Shown here: positions 1 through 10,524 of the stretch, in pieces | How the letters are laid out: every line of letters begins with the position of its first letter | How positions within the stretch are numbered: position 1 is the first letter of the stretch | NCBI RefSeq assembly: GCF_032118995.1 | Contig: NC_092666.1 | Span: 13,280,501 to 13,344,500, forward strand | From: Asterias amurensis | Lineage: Eukaryota; Echinodermata; Asteroidea; Forcipulatida; Asteriidae | DNA length: 64,000 bases | Direction of reading: 5' to 3' | Notes under the pieces: model-generated | The model's input: only the letters and a program-made list of their open reading frames with translations | Database searches by the model: none | Told to the model about the DNA's origin: nothing | Program-made: the position numbers and the translations under genes

Positions 1-32
1 AATTTATGGATTCATTTTAATTTTCAAAGGAA

Positions 33-575
33 TTTTAATTACCAGTCTCATCACTTGGTGTATCTCAACATTATGCATAAAATAACAAACCTGTGAAAAT
101 TTGAGCTCAACTAATATTTGTCGTTGAAGTTGTGAGTGAATAATGAAAAAAAAAACACCCTTGTCGCACAAGTTGTGTGCTTTTAGATGCATTGAATTCG
201 AGACCTGAGGTCTCGAACTCAATTCAAACATTTTTGGTGAGAAACTACTTCTTTTTCAAAAACTACGTTACAGTTATAGAGTAATAATATTACGAAAGAC
301 CACGGAAGTCAACGGTTTTTTTTCCAGTTTTTAAAATGGTTTATTCGTCCGAATAAAGCCAATTAATATTTGTCGTTGAAGTTGTGAGTGAATAATGAAA
401 ACAGAAACACCCTTGTCGCACAAGTTGTGTGGTTTTAGATGCATTTAATTTGAGACCTGATGTCTCAAACTCAATTCAAACATTTTAGTGAGAAACTACT
501 TCTTTTTCAAAACTACGTTACAGTTATAGAGTAATAATATTACGAAAGACTACGGAAGTCAACGGTTTTTTCCCC
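33..575. repeat. Degenerate family A MITE remnants in the U4 spacer
   Basis: Two overlapping degenerate pieces (about 33-320 and 361-575) resemble the family A element seen intact elsewhere in the window. Both contain the hairpin GAGACCTGA..TCTC and the stretch CTTGTCGCACAAGTTGTGTG. The tail TTACGAAAGACYACGGAAGTCAACGG appears in both, at about 295 and 540, so this part of the spacer is itself duplicated. Short open frames inside are a by-product of the repeat and are not called as genes. Confidence 0.6.
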
Positions 576-583
576 TACTAAAT

Positions 584-592
584 CCTGACTTT
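584..592 (-). promoter_or_regulatory. snRNA 3' box of U4 copy 1
   Basis: On the minus strand this reads AAAGTCAGG, just past the end of U4 copy 1. It differs by one base from the metazoan snRNA 3' box core AAARNNAGA and sits in the same place after all three U4 copies. Confidence 0.55.
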
Positions 593-602
593 TATTTCAT
601 AA

Positions 603-748
603 CAAGTCTCCGTAGAGACTTTTTAAAAATTGCATAAGCCGACGGTATTTCACGTCGTCATTGCGGGGTATTGGGATAAGTTTTCAACTAGCAATAATCG
701 CACCTCGGTTAAACCTCATTGGTTACGATATCGCCTCTGCGCAAAGAT
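603..748 (-). ncRNA. U4: U4 spliceosomal snRNA, copy 1
   Basis: The minus strand reads as a full-length U4 snRNA of about 146 nt. It starts ATCTTTGCGCAG and continues with the U6-pairing stem II/stem I region containing CCAATGAGGTTT and GCGATTATTGCTA. CCCAATACCCCGC and TGACGACGTG follow, then the Sm site AATTTTTAA, and a terminal hairpin with stem AGTCTC/GAGACT around TACG. U4 pairs with U6 in the tri-snRNP of the major spliceosome. The ends are placed by comparison with known U4 and may be off by a few bases. A 3' box lies downstream and a block shared with the other copies lies upstream, so this copy is probably functional. Confidence 0.93.
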
Positions 749-788
749 AACTTTAATACAGTTTGATGATGCATTGGATATCAAGCAC

Positions 789-820
789 TACCCCGTTGTG
801 TTATGGTGTTAACAAAATAA
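789..820 (-). promoter_or_regulatory. Candidate snRNA proximal sequence element, U4 copy 1
   Basis: This block lies about 41-72 bp upstream of the U4 start, where animal snRNA PSEs sit. Copy 2 has it unchanged and copy 3 has it with a few substitutions. Its core on the plus strand is ACCCCGTTGTG followed by GGTGTTAACAAAA. It is called from position and conservation among copies only. Confidence 0.45.
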
Positions 821-969
821 TGTGTGTGAACGTTTGTGTAACGTAGGCCATACGTCAGCGGTTCACGTATTTCACAGAATGAGTGCGTCTGATTTCTTCC
901 TTCATGGCCTGCTGAGCCATGTTTGGGTATGACAACATTAATTTAACCACTTTTAATCAAAATAATCAC

Positions 970-1345
970 AGAAGGTAATGGTGACAGACTTCCCTTGAAA
1001 TATTATTCCATGAATGCTTTACTTTTTGAGAAAACGTTAAAACAATTATCAACTCTCGATATCGAGAATAACGGATTTATTTAAAACACATTTCATGACA
1101 CGGCGAAACGTGCGGAGGAAACAAGGGTGGGTTTTCCCGTTATTTACTCCCGACTCCGATGACCGATTGAGCCTAAATTTTCACAGGTTTGTTATCTTAT
1201 ATATAAGTTGTGATACACGAAGTGTGGGCCTTTGGACATTACTGTTTACCGATGTTGTGCGGTTGCTTTAATACACTTTAAATAATTCATGTAGACCTAT
1301 ACTAAAAAAAAAAAAACTATTACAAGCAAGTTTAGTTCTGTGCGT
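970..1345 (+). repeat. Inverted-repeat spacer element, arm 1
   Basis: This ~375-bp stretch recurs in reverse complement at about 2100-2490. Shared landmarks are GACTTCCCTTGAAATA, CTCGATATCGAGAAT, GACTCCGATGACCGA and TGATACACGAAGTGTGGGCC. It contains CCTAAATTTTCACAGG, which resembles the inner part of family A, so it may be a distant relative. The two arms lie in neighbouring U4 spacers and point opposite ways. Confidence 0.7.
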
Positions 1346-1606
1346 TATAAAAATTTTAAAAACCTATTTGTTTATACTACCTGTATTTTTTATGCTGATA
1401 TTTAATTATTTAATTGCATTTTTAAAACTCGGGTGTAATCCATAAGGGAACTCAAGTTTAACCCGATCACTAATGTTGTTGTTGTTGTTGTTGTTTTGTG
1501 TTTCATTAGTTCGAAAGTGACCAGTTTTACCAGTGATATCCCAAAGGAATTACAGAGTAATAATAATTATTACGAAAGACGAGAAGTCAACAGTTAATTC
1601 CTAAAT

Positions 1607-1615
1607 CCTGACTTT
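1607..1615 (-). promoter_or_regulatory. snRNA 3' box of U4 copy 2
   Basis: On the minus strand this reads AAAGTCAGG and follows U4 copy 2 by about a dozen bases. It is the same variant as at copy 1 and is one base from AAARNNAGA. Confidence 0.55.
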
Positions 1616-1626
1616 TTATTTATTAT

Positions 1627-1771
1627 TGAGTCTCCGTAGAGACTTTTAAAAATTGCATAAGCCGACGGTATTTCACGTCGTCATTGCGGGGTATTGGGAT
1701 AAGTTTTCAACTAGCAATAATCGCACCTCGGTTAAACCTCATAGGTTACGATATCGCCTCTGCGCAAAGAT
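1627..1771 (-). ncRNA. U4: U4 spliceosomal snRNA, copy 2
   Basis: A second full U4 sequence on the minus strand, about 1,024 bp from copy 1. It is nearly identical: same 5' start ATCTTTGCGCAG, U6-pairing region, Sm site AATTTTTAA and terminal hairpin. One visible difference is CCTATGAGG where copy 1 has CCAATGAGG, a single change in the region near the U6-pairing stems. The upstream block is unchanged, so it should be transcribed. Whether the A-to-T change affects U6 pairing cannot be decided here. Confidence 0.92.
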
Positions 1772-1811
1772 AAATGTACGATAGTTTGATGATGCATTGG
1801 ATATCAAGCAC

Positions 1812-1843
1812 TACCCCGTTGTGTTATGGTGTTAACAAAATAA
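1812..1843 (-). promoter_or_regulatory. Candidate snRNA proximal sequence element, U4 copy 2
   Basis: Identical to the block upstream of copy 1 and at the same distance from the U4 start. The identity runs on upstream past ACGTAGGCCATACGTCA. Confidence 0.45.
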
Positions 1844-2099
1844 TGTGTGTGAACGTTTGTGTAACGTAGGCCATACGTCATCGGGTCACGTCTTTTGTCA
1901 GATGAGTGCGTCTGATTTCTTCCTTCATGGCATGCTGAGCCATGTTTGTATTTAGTGGTTGAGTATCATTGGGTTGATACACATTGGATTCTATAATGAC
2001 TTGCATTAATTTAACTACTTTAAAAAAAAAAAAAAAAACATAGTTTGCCATTCACAACAAAGGAAAACACCGCTGTGTAAAAATGTAATGCACTTTAAC

Positions 2100-2490
2100 T
2101 AATTCATGTAGACCTATGCTAAAAAAAAATATAAATAAACTATTACAAGAAAGTTTAGTTCTATGCGTAATTACTTTTTTAAAGCAATTGCACAACAAAG
2201 GTAAACAGTATTGTCCAACTGAGGCCCACACTTCGTGTATCACAATTTCTATATAAAATAACAAGCCTGTGAAAATTTAGGCTCAATTTCGGTCATCGGA
2301 GTCGGGAGAAAATAACAGAAAACCCAACCTTGTTTCCGCACGTTTCCCTGTGTCATGACATGCGTTTAAATTAAATCCGTAATTCTCGATATCGAGAATT
2401 GATAATCGTTTTAATGTAATCTCAAAAAGTAAAGCATTGCATGGAATAATATTATTTCAAGGGAAGTCTTTCACCATTACCCTCTGTAAA
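2100..2490 (-). repeat. Inverted-repeat spacer element, arm 2
   Basis: Reverse-complement copy of the element at 970-1345, in the spacer between U4 copies 2 and 3. It contains GGCCCACACTTCGTGTATCA and ATTCTCGATATCGAGAAT. An A-rich run at about 2022-2038 lies just to its left. Confidence 0.7.
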
Positions 2491-2796
2491 CCCTGTAAGT
2501 TATTTGTAAATCTGTGAACTTTTAATTTTTGTTCTGTTCAGAAAGTGTCATAATTATGGCTTTAAATGTATTTTTTTATACTACCTATATTTTTTATGCT
2601 GATTTTTTAATAGTTTGATTGCAATTTTTAAACTCGGGTTTAAGCCATAAGGGAACTCAAGTTTAACCGTTCACTTGTGTTTGGTTTGTTAGTTAGTCCG
2701 GGTAACCAGTTTTATAAGTGATATCCCAACGGAATTACAGAGTATTAATAATTACTAAAGACCACGAGCAGTCAACAGTTATTTCACACTTTGAAT

Positions 2797-2805
2797 TCTG
2801 ACTTT
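2797..2805 (-). promoter_or_regulatory. snRNA 3' box of U4 copy 3
   Basis: On the minus strand this reads AAAGTCAGA, an exact match to the metazoan 3' box core AAARNNAGA, just downstream of U4 copy 3. Confidence 0.6.
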
Positions 2806-2816
2806 TTATTTATTAT

Positions 2817-2961
2817 TGAGTCTCCGTGGAGACGTTGAAAAATTGCATAAGCCGTCGGTATTTCACGTCGTCATTGCGGGGTATTGGGATAAGTTTTCAA
2901 CTAGCAATAATCGCACCTCGGTTAAACCTCATTGATTACGATATCGCCTCTGCGCAAAGAC
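2817..2961 (-). ncRNA. U4: U4 spliceosomal snRNA, copy 3
   Basis: Third U4 sequence on the minus strand, about 1,190 bp from copy 2 and the most divergent. The start reads GTCTTTGCGCAG. The loop region is ATACCGACGGC, and the Sm site is AATTTTTCA. The terminal hairpin reads GTCTCCACGGAGAC. The U6-pairing region is intact. It may be a variant U4 or an early pseudogene. Its exact 3' box and its retained upstream block favour a transcribed variant. Confidence 0.88.
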
Positions 2962-3000
2962 AACCCGTCAACGGTTTGATGATGCATACGATATAAGCAG

Positions 3001-3032
3001 TACACCGTTGTATATACGGTGCTAACAAAAAT
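3001..3032 (-). promoter_or_regulatory. Candidate snRNA proximal sequence element, U4 copy 3
   Basis: Same position relative to the U4 start as in copies 1 and 2. CACCGTTGTATATACGGTG is followed by CTAACAAAA. In this copy the core reads as an inverted repeat, ACCGT..ACGGT. Confidence 0.45.
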
Positions 3033-3657
3033 AATTGAGAGTGGACGTTTGCCTAACGTAGGCTAAACGTCTTTTACAGATGAGTGCGTCCAAACAAACA
3101 AGGGAAGACACAAAAGAAGGTGCCGTGTGTCCTTTGGTGTCTTACTCTATGATGGAATCGACCAATAATTTTGAGCAACTAATCATAATGTTAAGAGTAA
3201 ATGGTCTTTGACAATTACCAACAGTGTCCATTAAAGTGAACAATATTATTGGTCCAATCCGTATTCCTTTTCAATCACAGACAAATCTCAATCAATTAAA
3301 AGATGGAATTCTTTTGGAGTTGAAATGATTTTGATAACAATTTAAAGGATCTTTTACTCTTTGCCAAAGTTCTTTTGCAATTATGTAATTTACAAAATGG
3401 AAACCATGAATTGACATACCTTTTTTTCTCGCTTCAAACTCTGCAGAGTGCAACTTCAAACTTGGTCTGGTTTTTTGGGTGGCCATGTGGTGCAGATGAG
3501 AAAGTCTAAAAAGCGTGCTAGCGCCACCAAGTGGCAATAGTTGGAAAGTACACAGATCTCGAATCGAAACATTTTCCGCGCGCTAGCAGCCATGTAATGC
3601 TAGCAATGAGTTGACTTGCCGTCGTTTCTTCATCAATGTCGGTGTCGGTGAACAAAG

Positions 3658-4786
3658 ATGGCGTGGAACCTTCCAGAGAGTGCAGAGATAATGAAGCTCC
3701 AAGAAGTTATCGACAGTGCTTCACAGCTCAACGGGAAGGCAGTACGTTTGATTGCTAAGTGAGTAGGTTTTTGACGAATCGTGTTTACACAGCCGTCGAT
3801 TTCACAAAACTCTTCCTAACTTAAGATTAATCTTAGGACTTTATATGAAGAACCCTGCACTGTAGCACGCAGACCTTAAGATTAATCCTAGGTTAGGACG
3901 AGTTACTCGTCCTAACTCGAGATAAGACAAGTCCTAACTCTTTGTGAAATCGACAACTGTTTCGTCGTGATAAAACACATCAGTCTCGTACGACATTCAC
4001 TGTAGTCGACTGCATCATCATGAACAATATTGATACTCATTGTATTAACAAAAAGGGATCAGACTATTTGTCCTTCTAGCCTCGTTTTGGTGGCATAGAG
4101 ATAAACAACAAAATGGTTGTATTGATCCCCCAAAACTAAAAAGGAAACTCATCATCGCAAAGCCAGCCCCATAAATTGAGTGGCTAGCCCAACTTCATTT
4201 TGGACATTGTACTTCTGTCTGTGTGGTCAAGCGTAATAATTGGAACACGCAATCTGAGAAATGTGTCTGACAGTATAAACTTTTCTTGTTCAAATTTTGT
4301 GGGATATATATTTTTTTTTCCGTAACATCTTGCTTTGAAATGAAATGATAAAGCTGCTGTACGTTTAACATGCGTGGTCTACTATACATGTAAATCTAAT
4401 ATTCATAAGTTTGTTTTTAATGCCATTACTTTTGTAACTACTAAAGGTACGTACACACCTTCTCTTTATAAATTCATTTCAGATTAGACACATACGACTG
4501 TGTAAAGCAACGAGCGACCCTATGCAGCATTGACCGTCAGCACAATCAGCGCTTTCTACTGGATACTCGCTTCATCGAACCATTTCATGCCAGACCAGGC
4601 TCTGTCTTCCAGTTTATTGGGGAGCTTGACTCTGCATCGTCAAATAACCAACCAGTCCTAAGGGCCAGAGTTGTACGATGTGTAGATGGCATGGATGTGG
4701 CAATGTACAATAAGGCGTTAGATGCACAGAGAAAGTTTTTTAAGAGTAGAGAGACGACTGATGCAGTGGGGAGTATGCAGACATGA
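3658..4786 (+). CDS. TEN1: TEN1, CST telomere-maintenance complex subunit (2 exons)
   Basis: Exons 3658-3758 and 4483-4786 join in frame (33 codons plus 2 nt, then 1 nt plus 101 codons) to give 134 aa. The donor is AA|GTGAGT and the acceptor TTTCATTTCAG. TEN1 is the small OB-fold subunit of the CTC1-STN1-TEN1 complex, which binds telomeric single-stranded DNA and helps DNA polymerase alpha fill in the C-strand. The evidence is the run of TEN1 landmarks in exon 2: QRATLCSID, FIEPFHARPGSVFQFIGEL and RARVVRCVDGMD. They line up with vertebrate TEN1, which has VEPFHA..GS, GEL and V..RV..C..GM. The length matches the family. The start ATG was chosen because it opens a frame with no in-frame ATG upstream and lies ~100 bp before the donor. 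The intron carries a family E foldback. Short upstream ATGs (3592, 3597, 3635) could temper translation if they are transcribed. Confidence 0.9.
3792..3954. repeat. Family E foldback element in the TEN1 intron
   Basis: A palindromic element starting CCGTCGATTTCAC and ending GTGAAATCGAC. Inside, TCCTAACTTAAGATTAATC and related TTAGGAC/GTCCTAA blocks pair with each other. Four further copies lie in this window. Confidence 0.75.
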
Positions 4787-4961
4787 GTTTAAGTGCTTTT
4801 TAGGAGAGGTTTACCTTTGGTAATTACTCCCGATCCAAACTAAATGATAGCTCCGGATGCCTGACAGATTGCCCAGCAAGGCTGAAGTTATAGATGTCTT
4901 GACTTGATGTCTTGACTTGATCTTCTCAGAGACCTTTGGCAGGTTGCCACCGTCATTATCA

Positions 4962-5150
4962 TCAGTTAGCGTCATGCATTTCTGCACTAGGTGCCTGACT
5001 GGTGAGAAGCTTCCAAATAGACCGATCTTGAGCTGCTACTTCTGCCTCCTCCAAAGACCACCCAGTGCCCAGTCTGGAGAGGTCCCTCTGGGTAACATTT
5101 GTCCATGTTGTCATAGGGCGCCCTCGTCTGCGTTTCCTGCGGGTTGGTAT
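4962..5150 (-). pseudogene. 3' stub of a non-LTR retrotransposon reverse transcriptase
   Basis: The minus strand translates to RRRGRPMTTW, then DLSRLG, then SLEEAEVAAQDRSIWKLL, then a stop. This is the conserved C-terminal tail of many LINE reverse transcriptases (RGRP.TTW....E.DL......W..A...A.DR..W). Only the last ~60 codons remain, with no upstream polymerase motifs, so it is a dead 5'-truncated copy. It lies just downstream of TEN1 on the opposite strand. Confidence 0.75.
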
Positions 5151-5184
5151 TAAGTTGTAGAGTTGTTTAGTGAAATAATAGACT

Positions 5185-5405
5185 CTATATAGACGATGTG
5201 ACCTATGTTTACATTTAAACCACCCTCTGTTGACAAAACACTGTACAAGTCATGTTTTGCCGGGCAAAAAGATGCGTAGTCATTGTAAGATTTTGTGTAC
5301 TTTCTAGCTGGCGGCCAAAACACGAAGGTTTTGCCCGGCGGTATGCGCGCGAATCATGTTATGGTTTTCAAGTGATGTCAGAGGTCACATCGTCTATAGT
5401 TGACA
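5185..5405. mobile_element. Family H foldback element, copy 1
   Basis: The ends TATAGACGATGTGACCT and AGGTCACATCGTCTATAG are inverted repeats. Internally, GTTTTGCCGGGCAAAA and AAGGTTTTGCCCGGCGG also pair. A second copy with the same ends lies at 59867-60204. Confidence 0.65.
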
Positions 5406-5459
5406 CTACTCGGACCGAACTCAGCTCAAGACATTGTGACTACGGGTTTTTGCAATGCT

Positions 5460-7500
5460 AGAAATTCGTTGCCATCCAGGCTGATTCTAAGCAGCACGAA
5501 CAGCCTGATCATGTTGTAGGCCGATGTTGTAGAGCTTGTCACGTCCAATGCCATCTTAAGCATACAACCAATCTAAGACCCTACCTTTAACATTTGCCTA
5601 AATAAACAGCAGAAATAAGAAAACAATTTATACACAACTTTATTTTTGCAATATTTTATTCAGTACCGTTAAAGTTACAGTAGTACTTACTTTGTCTTTA
5701 AAAAAACATACTTAAAACCATCTAAGTACTGTAGGCTACTTAAAAAAAAAAAAAAATCATTTTATTCAAAAAGGCCTAGCATTGGTTTAGGGTGAAACTA
5801 TCACTTCAGCAACAATTTCTTGTGAAAATATAATAAATTACTCAATCTAGATGGTTTAGCCAATAATTGATCTAATTGTTATTTTATATAAAAATATTTT
5901 TCATACAAATACATTTTCGTCTTCCCTGGAATTTCATCTATGAAAGGGCAAGTACATTTTTATTTTGCAAATGGCACTTCTATTACGACGTCTATGGTAA
6001 ACTTTTGAAGGGGCACCGAAGCCAAGACCAGTGGTTTGGCCAAATTCCTTTCCTTCTACAAAAATGATCGTCACTTTCTGGTATATCGACTTGCAACAGG
6101 TAGATGACGCCCATCAACTTATAATTATTTTATCTTTTACAATGACAATGATGAAGTACATAACATTAATTGTTAAAACAGTTATGAAATTTATTTAAAT
6201 TAAAGTGGTTATAATATCGATAACTATACAGCATTTTTACGGCACACTTTATAGTAAAAGTACTAAATGTTGCAGGTTTTTGAAGAACCAAAGTTAAAAA
6301 GTATTATCAAATTTATTAGATGATGCATAAATGCTACTACTAATGTTTAATATTTACACAGGAGATAATTATACGTTACTGATTCAAACGACACTTTTAA
6401 CCATATCTTGATAAAATTAAAGACCAAGTTACAATGCACGAACAAATTCATGTAAGTTCTCTTAAGTCCAGCAGTTGAGATCTTTTCCAAACATTTCAAA
6501 AGATTTACCACGACAACCAACTACATCCAAACTTCTCAATTCTACACCAGCTCCTAAAAGTTCAGCAAAATGTTATATTTTAGAAATATTTTGAGTCCAG
6601 CAACAACATTTCTGGTCCAGTGACACTACTGAGCTCCAAGCGAATATTTTCTCAGAAGGTTAGCCCTGCACTCTCGTAGAGTTTTTATCCAATCTTCAAA
6701 ATAAGATCCCCATTAAAATGTATTTACAATAAGTAAACTTTTACCTCTACCAAAAGTTACCTTAAAATAATTCGAAAATAAGTTTAAAAATTCATAATGT
6801 ATAAATAAAATCATTAAACAAGTTGTTACTTGACAAATAATTACGTGAAAATATTTGAAAGCATGCAATGATACATGTAATACTTCAAAACTATCTATAC
6901 ATTCAAAGGATAATCAAATGTTAAAATTTAAATATATATTGTCATTCAGAGTGTGGTCATAAAATCAACCAATCAATTAAAGTTTTGAAAATTTTTACGA
7001 TAAATTCTTTAAAAAATAGATTTGCGAAGTTGATAAAAAAATTGAAACCTGGAAACTGCTTCCATTAGGGCTGGTTTCCTGAAGCATCTTTTTAAAAGCA
7101 TAAAAAGTAGCTAAGAACAACAAAAATATGCCTACTGAAACAAGGTTACCAGCCAAAACACCATTTCAAATGCACCATCTTTGGCTGGTATCCTGCTAAT
7201 TTTTGGCTTGGCATTAAACTGATTAGCATTACAGAAATTGGGTACAGTAAGGAGCAAAGATAGGGGGTGTGTTTGGAAGCCAATTGGCCAACTGTTTTTT
7301 TTCTTTTGGGGTAATATTATGGAAGTCAGTTTGCCAACTTTCCCTAGGGATAAAAATTGTATGAAAATTAAAAATTCCTTTAAAAATGTAACAATTTCCT
7401 TTGGGTGTAGAAATGAAGCTTTCAAAATGAACAGAATATTACATTTTAGAGATTTTCAGACTCTCAAAATAATTACAAATAGATATCTGAAGGTCTGGGC
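5460..7500. other. AT-rich interval without a recognised gene
   Basis: No exon-like frame with splice signals and no RNA gene was recognised. The DNA is strongly AT-rich from about 5,600 to 7,060. A CAAGGTTACCAGCCAAAA / TTTGGCTGGTATCCTG pair at 7140-7190 looks like a decayed family F foldback. Confidence 0.5.
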
Positions 7501-7507
7501 TTAATTT

Positions 7508-8048
7508 CATAGAACGGCTTAAAGCAACATAATGCTTACTAGAATTAGATTACCTGCCAAACAACTATGTCACATGTAACATTAGAGACTGGTATCCTGC
7601 TCATTTCTGTTAATAACATACAATTGTTTAAAAAGCAATATTCTCTGCTTAAAGACACTGACAATATTAGTAATTATCAAAGACTAGTCTTCTCACTTGG
7701 TGTATCTCAACATATGCATAAAAAACAAACCTGTGTAAATGTAAGCTCAATCGGTCGGCAAAGTTGCAAGATAATGAAAGAAAAACCACCCTTGTCACAC
7801 GAAGTTGTGTGCTTTCAGATGCTTGATTTTGAGACCTCAAATTCTGAGGTCTCGAAATCAAACTCATGGAAAATTACTGTTTTCTCGAAAACTACGTCAC
7901 TTCAGAGGGAGCCGTTTCTCACAATGTTTTATACTATCAACCTCTCCCCATTACTCATTACCAAGTAAGATTTTATGCTTATAATTATTTTGAGTAATCA
8001 CCAATAGTGTCCACTACCTTTAAGCAGCTCTATGAAATTGGACCCTGG
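7508..8048. mobile_element. Family F element split by a family A insertion
   Basis: The flanks read TTCATAGAACGGCTTAAAGC on the left and TAAGCAGCTCTATGAAATTG on the right, which are the two ends of a family F foldback. The DNA between them (7649-8023) is a family A element, so A jumped into F. Confidence 0.75.
7649..8023 (+). mobile_element. Family A MITE (TTAA-flanked), nested in family F
   Basis: It starts TTAAAGACACTGACAATA and ends CAATAGTGTCCACTACCTTTAA, with TTAA on both sides. The middle has the family A hairpin GAGACCTCAAATTC..GAGGTCTC, then CACGAAGTTGTGTGC and TTCTCACAATGTTTTATA. Open frames on both strands are a consequence of the palindromic structure and are not genes. Confidence 0.85.
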
Positions 8049-8049
8049 T

Positions 8050-9050
8050 CAAAACAAGACTGTTCATCTCTGTGATGGCAAGTTTGCATCTTTCGTGAAA
8101 ATGTGAAGGCACTGGGGGACTACGGACGGATTACGTTCTTATCAATTTGAGATCTTTGAAAATTGGCCGACTAAAGAACTAACAAATATCTTGGTTCTTG
8201 TAAAATCAAACAATCTTAAAAATTAAAACCATATTTATGTCTTAGGCACCTCAACAATTTAAAAGAAAAATTTTAACGATTTTAAAATAAAAACACATTG
8301 TAAACCTTTGTAATAAGTTTATACAAAATGTCTTATAATGTAGTACACAATATAACGAAAATTCAACTGCTATAAGAGGTGGTAAACACACAAGTACAGA
8401 TACACAAATCTAATAATTAAATATGGATGACGTCATCGTATTTACAAAAAAGAATGACCTTTGACATTGTGGTAGCTAATCATTTGATTGTCTCAAGAAC
8501 AATGGGAATTTAAAATTACTAATTATAATCAAGTAAAAAAAAGGCATCCTTTACAAATATTAGTTTCTCTCCACAAATTCTACTAAAATCATGTATCTTT
8601 AAAAATGTTACTTTAAAACCAATACACACGTACGTGTCCTATTTTATTTACAATAAATATTTAACACTCGTTTCAGACAGGCCTGCCAGAGTTGCACTGA
8701 ACCAAATAGATCAGGAACGACCCTAGGTATACCCAAATTAATGTTGGTTTCAGACAGGCAAACTTAACTAAAACATTTACATTGGGTTTGGCTCATGACA
8801 AGATCGACGTCTGAAACCAAGGCGCTTCATAGTCGTTCCGATTGACTGCAACTGTTGATTTTTCTCTTTCTAGGGAACATCCAGTCACTCCTAACTGTTT
8901 CAGACGTCAAGCTTTTCATGTACTTAATTCAGAATTTAGTTCGGCGCGACTCTGGAGCACCAGTCTGAAACGGGTAAGTGATAAAGGAGACACAAGCTTC
9001 ACAGGGCAACCGCGAAGGTGTCGTCGCCCTCTTGCCAGTGAGATTTGCTT
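8050..9050. other. Interval without a recognised gene
   Basis: AT-rich to about 8,640. It then holds short repeats of GTTTCAGACAGGC and CGTCTGAAACCAA between 8,670 and 8,970, which look like one or two decayed elements. It lies just downstream of the nuclear IkB stop codon and should contain that gene's 3' UTR, which was not delimited. Confidence 0.4.
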
Positions 9051-10486
9051 TTACCGCTTGTGATGTTCCCTGCCGTGGAGCTGATGCTTGACCTGGAAAA
9101 ACAGAACGAGATCACGCATTAACCCTTCCACTCTTGGTATTATTCTCAAGTTAACTTAAGGGCACTGGATACCTTAGATAATTATCAAAGACCAGTCTTC
9201 TCAACATATGCATAAAATAACAAACCTGTGAAAGGTTGTAAAGCTGTTAAGTCGAAAATACAGCTTTACAAATTTCTGGGCTAAGCAAAATATAAGTGGG
9301 GCACCAGTCACAACAATGTTAACTTAATGGAAATTTGGCTGGTAACCTGTTTTGTAATCAAGACTTCAGCGGTTCTCATGCCAGACCAAATTACTTGAAA
9401 AAGCCATACTCGAGCTCGCCATCTGGCGACGGAGTAAATGATTACGCATGCTTAGCAGGTTTTTTGTGCTGACGGGCTTAATGAAATCAAGCCCAGATGA
9501 GCAAACAAACACCTACCTGACAATGTTCACGGCGCACCAAGTCGCACGGTTTCTCGTTAGCGTCATTACTGATGCTGACATTGGCGCCCCTACTCATTAA
9601 CGCCCCTACGATATGCAGGATGTGGGCCTCTGGTATGCACCGCCCAACGATAAGATGGAGGGCAGTGTTGCCGTTGTACATCTTGGCGTTGACCAGTTTA
9701 CTGGTGTCCTGACACTCATCTAACAGGATCGTGATCAAGTCCATCTTCTGAAGTTCCACTGCGTAATGGAGGGCGGTCTTACCGCTCTGGTCATCCTGAA
9801 AGATCAGAAAAGAAATAATCATATTAATTTTTGGTTTTACCCATATACACCGATGTGTGTTAGCACCGTTTACTCAGTAATTTCCCGAGTTTCCTGTGAA
9901 AAAAACTCACAGGCATACTACTCGGGTGGGATTCAAACCTTTACAGTTCTAGAGGTGCCATACCAACTAGCCCACCGGGTTGCCCGGTAGCTAGAGGCAG
10001 TTTGAATCCTATGGATATTTCTTAAGGGCCACACCTTTCATCTATGTACCTAAGGTGCACATGGACCATTTTTATCTTAAGGTCGAAGGGTGAAGCAAGG
10101 TTGGGGCAGACTTTTTTTTAGAGGAGACTAATTTGATTATGACGACACTTGGGTGTCGGTGCCGTGTGGATAAGAGCACCTAACTCAAGCTCTGGTGGTT
10201 CTGTTCAGCAGAGTGTGGGTTTGAATCCCAGTCGTGACACCCGGTCCCTGGGCAAGACACTTAACTATAATTGCTTCTCTCCACTCAGGGGTAAATGGGT
10301 ACCTGTGAGGGCAGAGATGGCTCTTGTGATTGGTTTAGCAGAGTAGCGCATATATTGCCACAGGCTGTATACTCCCCAGGGAGTTGAGATGGTTTAAGGA
10401 ATGATTTTGGGCCCAGTGACCAGGGGTAATAATGTTGGAAGCGCTTTGAGAAGCCCTCAGGTGTGAAAAGTGCTATATAGAAACTG

Positions 10487-10524
<38 letters not shown>

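Noticed and set aside
7567-7968. 133-codon plus-strand frame and an overlapping minus-strand frame
   Set aside because: Both lie within a family A MITE nested in family F; similar frames appear in every copy (CRLISRPQ-like and FSQCFI-like words).
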